In this document: piece by piece, positions 11,282 to 20,761 of the stretch
Position numbering within the stretch: position 1 is the stretch's first letter
Layout: each line of letters opens with the position of its first letter
Assembly: GCA_024138025.1 (NCBI GenBank)
Contig: JAMXBD010000365.1
Coordinates: 992,001-1,056,000, forward strand
Length of the DNA: 64,000 nt
Direction of reading: 5' to 3'
Source of the DNA: Combretum micranthum
Taxonomy: Eukaryota > Streptophyta > Magnoliopsida > Myrtales > Combretaceae
Made by a program: the position numbers and the translations under genes
Notes under the pieces: model-generated
Told to the model about the DNA's origin: nothing
The model's database searches: none
What the model saw: the letters and a program-made list of their open reading frames with translations, nothing else

Positions 11282-13294
11282 CTATGTTTTCTCTCTCTTC
11301 CTCCATTCACTCATTTTACAAACTTCACAAAGTGAAAAAGCTCTCAAAACCTCTCCTTTTCCCCTCTTTGGCCGAAAGTTTCCAAGCTCCCCCCACACCC
11401 ACCAACTTTCCATTTCCTCTTTTCATCTCTTAAATTAATTCAAGTAAGTAAACTTTTACCCCTTTCCACTCATAGATCTTTGTTATGGCTAAGTGATTCT
11501 TGGATATTTCCAACCGAAGGACCCCATGAACTTTTTGCTAGGGACAAGGAAATGTCAAAACAAGAATACCAAACCATTACAAAGTAGATCTAGCATTTAA
11601 AGGAGCTTTCATGCCAAAAGCTTTATGTTTATCCATCAAAAAGGATTTTAAACAAAAGATCTTTTATAAAAATATAGTTTTTATGTTTTCAAAACACATT
11701 TAAGCATATGAAATAATAGATCTATCATTTTACTACTCATAATCATGTAGGCATTTAAGGTTTCATTATTATTTTGTGTTTATGTGCATTAATAGTCTTT
11801 AATGCTTTTGTCTTTAGTAAATAACCTTCTTAGTATATAGATCTATGGTTAGATAAGTTAATAAAGTCAAAAAGGAAAACACTTTTCAAGAAATAAACTT
11901 GTGTAAATTCGGATGACTTTGGAAACCTAGGTTAAAAACACTTTTATCAACTTCTAAATATATCTTTTTCAAGAAAAATGAAGCCTATAGGTAATGGATA
12001 ATGTTTGGTGATATATTTCATGAGTCTAAATGAGATTTTACTAAAGAAAATGTTGGAAACAAGAAGTGAAGTCCAATAGAAGTTTTGAGCTAAAAGTCAT
12101 GTAGACAAAATTCGTAATAATGGATGTATGGTTAGAAAACACTATTTTTCCAACTTCAAAAATAGTATTTTCTTAAATAAATTAAGTCCTTAGGGTATAG
12201 GTATAATAAATACTTAAAGTTTTGAGAATAAAATATATTTTTCTCAAAGGAATCAACTTGAAAGTGGAATTTTCTAAATTCGGATTTTTGGAAACCCCCT
12301 AGTAGAAGACCCACTTAAAAGTTTATAAATGAGGATTTTATTAAAGAAATAAAGGCCTTAGGATATAACTAATATAAGGGTCAAAATTCCTTTAAATAAA
12401 GTAGAGTTTTCCTAAAGAAAATCCTTGTAATATGTAGGTGTGACCAAGTGTAGTAAACTCACTTGTTAAACAATAGCATGAAGTGGTTTTCTAAGAAAAA
12501 GTTTATTTACATTCTTTGAATCTAAAAAGTTATAAGAACTTAGGCTCATTAGATTCATATCATGACATTCATGATAGGGAAAATCATTACCATTGCATTT
12601 AGTTTCATTTTGTATTTAGGAATCTCAAGTGCATTCATGAAAACCACATTTTTGGAATCGGTATACCCGCTGTACAGATCTGATCTCTCAATTCCGAGGC
12701 TTAGATATTTTCAAAACTTAATTTAAACTTCATATTTAGAAAGCTCTTCCGAATTAGATAGAAATCGATATAAAATTTGCGAAATTTCAACTTAAAACGA
12801 CCAAGTTATGGCCATTTTAAAATGGGACTTCGGAAATGACGCGAATTTCGATTTCACTAAGTTTTCTTAGAATTTTAGAATCCTAAAGTGGTAGAATACT
12901 CATTAGGGTATTTCTTATATGAATAGGTGAACCCGAGGACGTTGAATCTTTACCTCCGGATTATTATTACTAGAAGAAAGGCGAACCAATGGCGGAGTGA
13001 GTTTTTCTTCCCGATTCATTTATTGTATGCGCTTGTAAAGTAATGCACTAGAATGTAGGTCAAATAAATGGAATATGAATGATGGGGATTAATGGGAAAT
13101 TTATATGATTGATGATGATGTGAGAACTCCAATTAAGAATATCGAAATCGGGTGATAAACTTTGGTTGTGTAGTTAGCTATGATGGATTGTCTGAAAAAT
13201 TGTTTGAATGCCTAAATAAAATGGCTTAATCAACTACTTGGACTAATGCTAATTTGACATGTGCATCTCACAAGGGGAAGGAGCATTAGCATTT

Positions 13295-13446
13295 GTAGGT
13301 TAGTCGTGAACCATAAACGACATCGAATAATCGTAGGTTAGTCGTGAACCATAAACGACATCGAATAATCGTAAGTTAGTCGTAAACCATAAACGACATC
13401 GAATAATCGTAGGTTAACCATGAACCATAAACGGCATATTGTTAAT
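13295..13446 (+). repeat. Four tandem 38-bp repeats in the 5' LTR
   Basis: The unit begins gtaggttagtcgtgaaccat and ends gaataatc. It occurs four times with the last copy diverged (aaccatgaacc, ggcatattg). The 3' LTR carries three units (23451-23564). There are no spacers between units, so this is LTR subrepeat DNA and not a CRISPR array. Confidence 0.9.
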
Positions 13447-14050
13447 ACGACAGTAGTCGTTGATCTGCTAACCCGGGATGGAGGGCGCAATTCCATCCAC
13501 ATATGATTTCCGGTTGGTCATATGTATGTTGAACTCACGTGTTTGATGCATACACTTGCTCGATTAATAACTTGCTTGAATTGTTGTGACATGAATGTTA
13601 TTGTGGAAGATTACACTCACTAAGCTAGTTAGCTTACGTCCCTACAGTCCATTCCTTTTGCAGCTATCCCATTTGTGGCTTAGGCGACGTGACCCGACTG
13701 AACAGGTACAGAAGCTAGGAGTTTCCCCTAGAAGTTGGAATTTATGTTTTAGACTTCCATAGGAAACTTCTAAGACTTGGATGACTGTATAAGACCGTTA
13801 ATTATTCTTTTGCGGGGGAATGCCCCTTAGATTATGTAATATTTATTTATGTTTCATGAATTATATCATACTGCTAATGCATGCCAAATTAAGCTTTTAT
13901 CTCCATTCGGACTTGTGCTCTATTGTTGTAAAGGTACGCCTTACATCTATATGAGGCTCTCGAAAGACTAAGGTGGTAATTCGGGAATCTTATATGGTAT
14001 GTGGCGGACTGTTACGTTTAGGGTACCCTATGGGGCGTGATAGTTTAAGT

Positions 14051-14062
14051 TGGTATCAGAGC
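14051..14062 (+). other. Primer-binding site, initiator tRNA-Met
   Basis: tggtatcagagc, an exact match to the usual plant retrotransposon priming site complementary to the 3' end of initiator tRNA-Met. It lies eight bases (gtttaagt) after the LTR end. The same eight-base spacer is seen in the right-edge element (63886-63893). Confidence 0.95.
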
Positions 14063-14168
14063 ACTAAGTTATTAAGCATGACAATAGAGTTTAAAACCAA
14101 ACCTAGAACTAAGTAACTAGGATAAAATTGGAGTTAAAGCTAGGCTAATTAATAGTTTCTTGTTGTAG

Positions 14169-14855
14169 GTTTCTTTGGGTGAAACCCGTGAAAGAGCTAG
14201 AAACTTCACAAAAAGCCTGAATGAGACTATGGTGGAATATCGGGTAAGATTAAGGGTGTTATGTGAAGACTTTGCATTAGTGCAATGACCTAAAACTATA
14301 AAAGAGATGTATAGATTGTGGAAAGAAGGTCTAAGGTATACAAGATGGATATCAGTTATAAATCAACTAAGATATGATCCGATTAGAAGAAGGAGATGGA
14401 CTATAATGGAGACTATCTATACTTTGGAAAGAGTAATGGTGGAATATGCTGGCGAACCAATGCTAAGAGAAGCTACATTTATCTTAAAGAATGAAGGAAA
14501 CCCCACCCACCCAGATTTTAGGATGTGGCATGGTATAGGACCTCTCTATGTGCATGCCCATGATGATCTTGATGACCATAGAGAATGGAATCTTGCGGAT
14601 ATCCGAAATCACATATTATGGCAAGCTAGATATCTTGATCTTATACCATTTTTAGGAGGAACTCCAGCCCCACAAGTAGGAAATGGAGGAGTGCATTTGA
14701 TTAATGCCCCGGTTATGGAAGAAGATGATGCAAATGAAGGAAATAATGTGGAACAGAATAATAATATGGATGATTCTGAAGAAGAAGAGGATCCTGAGGA
14801 GGACCCGAATTGGCAGGAAGAGGAATACCTAGATCTCCTACCCCACCAGCCATAG
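14169..14855 (+). pseudogene. Extra ORF of element A upstream of gag, unknown function
   Basis: One frame runs from a splice-acceptor-like ttcttgttgtag (ending 14168) to the stop at 14853-14855. It is interrupted once by TGA just before IKEMYRLWKEG; the uninterrupted part from the ATG at 14307 is 182 codons. Motifs in order: RLRVLCEDFAL, EMYRLWKEG, TLERVMVEYA, REATFILKNEG, IGPLYVHAHDDLDDH, then a strongly acidic tail (EEEEDPEEDP). The minus-strand frame at 62865-63743 encodes a clear homologue with the same motif order (EMFQIWKKG, VERVAAIAE, KEATFVLRKDG, IGPMFVYAHDNLMDH, acidic tail), so the protein has been under coding constraint. There is no RT, protease or zinc-knuckle motif, and no transmembrane segment is obvious. 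I do not recognise the family. Extra ORFs outside gag-pol are known in plant Ty3/gypsy elements. Confidence 0.8.
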
Positions 14856-15374
14856 CTCCAGAGCAACCAACCTACTACCAGAACCAGTTGTATGGGATTT
14901 TGATAGGGATCTTGACATACCCGATAGTGGGAGGATGAACCGAGTTGACCCCACCATGTGGAAGGACATATACCCGGTAGGCGAGCGTCCCCCTGAGGTT
15001 GATGCCATAGCCCCCGAGCCGGTAGTTCCAGACCTTGTAGGGAGAATAAATGAAGTTGGATATGATGGGTGAATTCAGAGATAGATGGAACAGGATTTGG
15101 GAGGAAGCTGGAAGAGAAGTGGATAGAAAATGGGAATAGGAGTGAATCCAATAATAGAGTTGATAGAGAAAACAAATCAAGAGGGAGATCAAGAGATGAG
15201 AGAGAAGAAGAAGAGGAAGAGGAAGAAGAAGAGGAGAACCGAGCCTCTAGACCCGCTAGGAGAAGGAGGTTGACTGTAAGGGCCTATCTGAGTCAGTTCA
15301 TCCGAAAGGATGATGAAGGATCTTCTAGTCGAGGACGACTCCCTAGCCCCACACCAGATGATTCTGAGTGAACC
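14856..15374 (+). pseudogene. Frameshifted continuation of the extra ORF
   Basis: After the stop at 14855 the sequence remains codon-like but in shifted frames. The frame 15069-15371 encodes a charged segment with RSRDEREEEEEEEEEEENRA, a basic RPARRRRLTVRAYLSQFIRK and a short Ser/Pro end (SPTPDDSE). It probably formed the C-terminal half of the extra protein (acidic, then basic), but this part was not found in the homologue at 62865-63743. The minus-strand open frames over the same bases are reverse readings of the GA-rich repeat. Confidence 0.5.
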
Positions 15375-15965
15375 ATGAGGAATAGAGTCGAGTATCCCAT
15401 AGAGTCCAATAGTATTTTTTTGATAGTAGGCAATGCGGGATGCCAATTTGCCTTAGGATCTCTTTATGGTTTAGTATGTTGTCTTTCCTTTCCTTGTCTT
15501 TTTCCTTTCCATGTCCTTAGATGTTGTTAGATAGACGTTATCGGCTAGTATCGGAAGATTTGATTTGTTGTCTAATTTTGTAAGCTTATTTGAAAAACAA
15601 CTCTTGTACGGCACATCAAATCAATGAAGTATTATGTTGATTCCAAGAATGAAGTTTCACAAACATCATACTTTTGCATTAGTAGTAGACTACATTCATT
15701 ATACTTAATTGCATAAACATATTCCCATTCATATCATCGCTTGATTCAGAAATTCTTTGTTATTATGATTTCTTGATTTGGAATTCCTTGATTGCTATGA
15801 TTTCTTTGCTCTAAGAGCCTTTTTGTGAACGATTTGGAATTTTAATTTCTTTGAGCCTTTTGTAAATTCTATTTCTTAAATTATTCCTAAAATTTTCGCA
15901 AATTCCTTAATCAAAGTTTTAAAACCGCAAAACTTTGAAGAAGAAATAAAACTTATTAAGACATT
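15375..15965 (+). other. Untranslated spacer between extra ORF and gag
   Basis: AT-rich with many stops in all frames. It includes t-rich tracts (tttccttgtctttttccttt) and no recognisable domain. Confidence 0.5.
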
Positions 15966-17156
15966 ATGTAACAGTCGAAACCGGAGAAACCGAAATAGGG
16001 AGCAAGAACCACTCCCAAGCGAGGCTAGTAGCGCGAACCAGCCAGATCACCCCAAGCTAACCCCTGAAGCTGCTCAGCTCGATCCCCAAGTAGCAATGAT
16101 GAATGCAATTGGGAATTTAACAAACATGTTTGCTGCATTCATCCAAAACCAAAATCAAAACCAACCCCGAAATCCCGAACCAAGTACAAGGGATTCGGCA
16201 CCTCTACCACTACCTCCACCACCCCCGCAGTATAGAGGAATGCAAGCGGAGATTCCCTTACCACCTGAGGAGCAATCTATAATGCTCGCTATCCACCCCC
16301 TCCACCACAAAGAGGATACCAAAGGAGTTCCCTCCCCGATTTTATAAAGAGCAATCGCTACTTTGAAGGGGCATTTGGAAAGCCCGACGAGGCAGAGGAT
16401 TGGTTAGCTCAAATTGAGCGCTCCTTTGCAGCTTACGAGACTCCACCACATCTCCGATTGGAGTATGGCACCTACATGTTGAGGTATAACGCACGGGTAT
16501 GGTGGGAATCGAAACGAAGGAGTTTGGCACCCCCGATTAGCTGGGAGACCTTTCGTAGAGAGTTCCTAGAGAACTACTTCCCTGCCAGCCTCCGAGTGAG
16601 GTATAGCGCAGATTTCTTGCATGTGAGACAAAGAGGCAGAACGATTGAGCAGTACGAGACGGAATTCAATCACCTGTTGCAGTATGCTCCTGAATACAAA
16701 AATAGTGAGGAACTGCAAAAACAAGTATTCTTGGAAGGTCTCGATGAAGACCTAAGGGTGAAGATACAGGAATCTGGGTTGCCGACCTATCTTGAGGTAA
16801 TTGAGAAGGCCCGGTTGATTGAAGGGGCCAAGAAGAGGAAGTATGTTGAATCGGACAAAAGAGTGTTCGGAAAAAGGCACTTTGACGCCTCCAGCTCAAG
16901 CTATAAAGGGAAAAGATTCAAGCCTTACCATGGATTTAAGGATAACCCTGGTGGGAATTTCAATCAAACCAAGTCCAACATTTCTTGTTGGAAGTGCAAA
17001 GGAAGCCACTACCCAAGACAATGCCCACAGCTGAAGGGCAAGTGCTTTTTCTGTGGCGAGGCAGGTCATCTAGTCTATGCTTGCCCAAAGAAGATGGCTA
17101 TAACCTGCTACCTTTGTAAGGAAAAGGGCCATGTAACCTCTGAGTGCCCTCAATGA
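15966..17156 (+). pseudogene. Element A gag (capsid and three zinc knuckles)
   Basis: The structural protein that packages element RNA. The N-terminal part (about 15970-16340) is Asn/Gln- and Pro-rich (FIQNQNQNQ, PLPPPPPQYRG). After a frameshift near 16310-16340 the capsid-like region follows (FEGAFGKPDEAEDWL, WWESKRRS, SWETFRREFLENYFP). In the clean frame from 16458 the nucleocapsid has three knuckles: CX2CX3HX4C at residues 177-189, then CX2CX4HX4C at 196-209 and 217-230. A TGA stop (17154-17156) follows the third knuckle, and the same frame continues toward protease. The true start codon is not clear; the ATG at 16096 is inside the protein. Confidence 0.85.
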
Positions 17157-17639
17157 AAAAGTGGGACTACCTGGCCTTATGGAAATCCGGGAAATGATAA
17201 CACCCAAAGATCTGGTAGCAAGGGTGGAAGCCGTGCGGCTTCGGCCATGCATGGGATGCGGCTGTATAATTTTGAAGGCCAATGGATGATCGAGGATGAT
17301 GAGGAGGAAGGCATGGAGCTGGCCGCACTGGACCAAGGCGATGATGTAGATGGCGGCTTAGTGACAGGACGCATAGGAGTAAATGGGAATGAAGCTTATG
17401 TGTTGTTTGATACGGGAGCAACCCACTCCTTTATCACTACCAGCTTGGCTAAGCAGCTTGGACTACCCATAGCCATGACAACCACAACCTTAAGGATTAA
17501 GACACCCACAGGTAGTGTTGTGTTGACCCGAGAGATAATAAAGGATTGTTTGCTAGAAATCCAAGGGCATATCTCAGCAAGCGATTTGATAGTATTGGAG
17601 ATGAGTAAATATGAAGTTATCCTTGGGATGAATTGCTAA
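17157..17639 (+). pseudogene. Element A aspartic protease
   Basis: In the same frame as gag after the TGA. The clean stretch from the ATG at 17247 (130 codons) holds the catalytic FDTGATHSFI (DTGA at residues 55-58) and ends with YEVILGMNC, the typical second protease motif (ILGMNWL) cut by a stop at 17637-17639. Upstream, 17157-17246 reads as a Gly/Ser-rich linker. The protease would process the Gag-Pol polyprotein. Its C-terminal end and link to RT are lost to frameshifts (17640-18000). Confidence 0.85.
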
Positions 17640-18785
17640 GTAAGGTTAAAGCCATTATGGACTGTCAAAGAAGGATGATAAGTTTTGATGACCACCGGAA
17701 GGAGAGAGTAGACTTCCTTGGAGGGACCATGGTGCGAAGAGATTACGGGTTAAGCTCCTTTGAGCTTAATGATGGAAGATGAGGAAATTGTGCCGATCGA
17801 AGATGCTTGGGTTAAAGAGGAGGAAAGGGAAAAGAGAGACATACCCGTGGTAAATGAGTTTGAGGATGTATTTCCGAAGTCTTACCCGGTTTACCACCAA
17901 AAAGAGAGATTGATTTTGAAATCACTCTAGCCCCAGGTACAAACCGATATCAAAGGCACCATACCGGATGGCCCCGGTGGAATTAAAGGAATTAAAAACC
18001 CAATTGTAGGGCTTTTGGATCAAGGATTCATAAGACCCAGCGTGTCGCCATGGGGCGCACCAGTGTTGTTTGTAAGAAGAAGGGGGTCTATGAGATTATG
18101 TATCGATTACCGGGAGTTGAATAAAGTCACAATCAAAAATCGATACCCCCTTCCAAGAATCGACGACCTCTTTGACCAGCTTCAAGGGGCAAGTGTGTTC
18201 TCGCGCATTGATTTGCGCTCGGGTTATCACCAGTTGAGAATAAAGCCGGAAGATGTGCCTAAGACAGCCTTTCGCACACAGTACGGGCACTATGAGTTCT
18301 TGGTAATGCCATTTGGGTTAACCAATGCACCGGCTGTATTTATGGACCTTATGAACCGAATTTACAAACCACTCTTGGATAAGTGTGTAATCGTGTTCAT
18401 GGATGATATTCTAATCTATTCCAAAACCAGGGAGCAACATGAGGAGCACTTAAGGATGGCGTTACAAACCTTAAGAGAAAATAAATTGTACGCCAAGCTA
18501 TCCAAGTGTGATTTTTGGTTGGATAGGATATCTTTCCTTGGGCATGTAGTGACGAGAGATGGAATATCGGTTGACCCCGAAAATATTAAAGCTGTAGTGG
18601 ATTGGAAACAACCCGAAACAGTAACCGAAGTGAGAAGCTTCCTAGGTTTGGTTGGTTATTACCGTAAGTTTGTGAAAGATTTCTCTAAGATTACCAAACC
18701 TCTTACTCAACTGACACAAAAGAATGAGAAATTCGAATGGACAGATAAGAGGGAGCAAAGTTTCCAAGAGTTGAAACGCGCTTAG
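17640..18785 (+). pseudogene. Element A reverse transcriptase
   Basis: 17640-18014 is frameshifted linker (VVNEFEDVFP then P-rich motifs recognisable in different frames). 18015-18785 is a clean 256-codon [11 protein letters not shown] at residues 29-37, [13 protein letters not shown] at 64-76, [12 protein letters not shown] at 98-109, catalytic FMDDILIY at 128-135, [17 protein letters not shown] near 158-174 and the connection [11 protein letters not shown]. The active-site aspartates are intact in this segment. A TAG at 18783-18785 and a following frameshift separate it from RNase H. Confidence 0.9.
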
Positions 18786-19346
18786 TGTCAGCCCAATTTT
18801 GGTATTGCCTGACCCCGAAAAAACCTTACACAGTGCATAGTGACGCCTCAGGAATGGCCTCGGATGTGTACTGATGCAAGAGGGAAAAGTCATTGCCTAT
18901 GCCTCCAGGCAATTAAGGCCTCATGAACAAAACTATCCAACACATGATTTGGAGTTGGCCGCTGTGGTTTTTGCCTTGAAGTTATGGAGACATTATTTGT
19001 ATGGACAAAGTGTGAAGTGTACACAGATCATAAGAGTCTCAAATACTTGTTCACACAAAAGGAGTTAAACATGAGGCAGAGACGGTGGTTGGAACTCATA
19101 AAGGACTATGACTTGGGAATCAATTACTGTCCGGGAAAGGTAAATGCTGTGGCTGATGCCTTGAGCAGAAAGAATTATGGAGAAGTAGCAGGCCTAATCA
19201 CAGAGCAAAAAGAGCTGATAAAGGAATTCGAAAGGTTAAGAATTGAGTTCGTAGGGCAAGATGTCGAAGTGGAGATAGCAAATTTGGTTATGGAACCCAC
19301 CTTGATCGACAGGATTAAAGAAGCCAAAGATATGATGAGGCGATAA
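18786..19346 (+). pseudogene. Element A RNase H
   Basis: HSDASG at about 18833-18855, then after a frameshift [16 protein letters not shown] and [19 protein letters not shown] (18866-18999), then in another frame [14 protein letters not shown] and VNAVADALSRKN (to about 19180). The four catalytic acidic positions (DAS, ELAA, TDH, ADA) are all visible but split over frames. A helical linker to integrase follows (19180-19346). Confidence 0.85.
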
Positions 19347-20745
19347 GGAAGATCAAAGAAGAAGTGCTCAAAGGGAAGTATAGTGACTTTACCCTGGATG
19401 ATGAAGAGGTGGTTAGGATGAAAGGGAGATTGTGTGTACCGGAAGATGAGAATTGAGAAAAGAAATCATGAGCGAAGCTCACAACTCCGGTTACACTGTG
19501 CATCCGGGAGGTACAAAAATGTATCAGACATAAAAGCCACTATTGGTGGAATGGTTGAAGAGGGATGTGGCGGATTATGTTATGAAGTGCGCCGTGTGTC
19601 AGCAAGTAAAGTAGAACATCAACGGCCAGGAGGATTATTAAAGCCACTACCTATCCCGAATGGAAGTGGGATCAGATTTCAATGGACTTTGTGTGTGGAT
19701 TCCGAGAACCTCCACTGGATGTGATGCAGTCTGGGTAATAGTGGATCGTTTGACGAAGTCAGCACACTTCCTACCAATTAATATGACCTATTCGTTGGAC
19801 AAATTGGCTAGGATCTACATCAAGGAGATTGTGCGACTCCATGGTATTCCAGCGGGAATCATTTCAGATCGGGATCCAAGGTTTGTTTCGAAGTTCTGGA
19901 CGAGCTTACAAAAGAGCCTAGGCACCAAGTTGCATTTCAGTACTGCCTACCATCCTCAGACAGATGGACAGTCTGAACGAACCATTCAGACCTTAGAGGA
20001 CATGTTAAGGGCTTGCATATTGGAATTCAAAGGAAGTTGGGATAATCATATACCCCTAATCGAGTTTGCCTATAACAATAGCTACCACTCAACCATTCAG
20101 ATGCCACCATACGAAGCCTTATATGGACGGCGTGTAGGTCCCCTCTGTTTTGGGATGATGTGGAAAAGCTAGCTATTGGTCCTGATTGGTTCAGGAAGCA
20201 GCTGATAAAGTCCGGTTATTCAACAGAAAATGAAAGAGCTCAAGACAGACAAAAGAGTTGGGCTGATCTGAAGAGAAGAGAACTGGAATTTCAAGTAGGC
20301 GATCATGTCTATTGAAGATAAACCCAATCAAGAGCATAAAGAGGATGGGCTCAAGGGAAATTAAGCCCAAGGTATATTGGACCCTTTGAATTCTGGAAAG
20401 AGTGGGAGATTTGGCCTATCGGCTAGCCTTACCGCCGAAGCTTGTCGGGAGTTCATAATGTGTTCCACGTATCAGTGTTAAGGAAGTATGTACCTGACCC
20501 TGAGCGGATAGTGGAGTTGGAACCCATACGGTTAAAGGAAAATCTCACCTATGAAGAGCATCCAGTAGAAATCTTGGATAGAAAACTCAGAAGCTTCGGA
20601 ATAAAGAGATCCGATATGTTAAAGTATTGTGAGAAACCACGCTTCTGAGGAAGCAACTTGGGAAGCTGAAGAGGAAATCCGAAGGAAATACCCCGAGTTG
20701 TTTGAGATCAAGGTACGTCAGTTCAGTTTTGAGGACAAAACTCTT
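19347..20745 (+). pseudogene. Element A integrase with C-terminal chromodomain remnant
   Basis: The zinc-binding region and VEHQRPGG motif (about 19440-19640) are broken by frameshifts. The catalytic core is clean at 19660-20172: VIVDRLTKSAHFLP, then ISDRDPRF (second Asp), then HPQTDGQSERTIQTLEDM (catalytic Glu) and FAYNNSYHSTIQMPPYEALYG. After more frameshifts, VFHVSVLRKYVPDP (20460-20500) and PVEILDRKLRSFG lead to a chromodomain-like end readable in shifted frames (EEATWEAEEEIRRKYPELFE, about 20646-20708). Chromodomains of this group are thought to steer integration to particular chromatin. Confidence 0.87.
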
Positions 20746-20760
20746 TTTAAGGTGGGTAGG
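20746..20760 (+). other. Polypurine tract
   Basis: tttaaggtgggtagg directly precedes the 3' LTR (tgtaaaccc at 20762), the expected plus-strand priming site. Confidence 0.8.
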
Positions 20761-20761
20761 T

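Larger units (their letters stand above)
10575..14042 (+). repeat. Element A 5' LTR (3468 bp)
   Basis: Starts tgtaaaccccgg and ends ggggcgtgata (CA mutated to TA). It aligns along its length with 20762-24160. It contains a TATA-like site near 11271, a pyrimidine-rich leader at 11285-11420, and four 38-bp tandem repeats at 13295-13446 where the 3' LTR has three. It has no credible coding content. Confidence 0.93.

Noticed and set aside
13295..13446. Regular 38-bp direct repeats that look like a CRISPR array
   Set aside because: Units are contiguous without unique spacers, occur in both LTRs of a retrotransposon, and the genome is a plant nuclear one.
14609..15192. Minus-strand open frames of 188 and 105 codons opposite the extra ORF
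   Set aside because: They are Ser-rich reverse readings of the GA-rich acidic coding region; the plus-strand frame has a conserved homologue and these do not.
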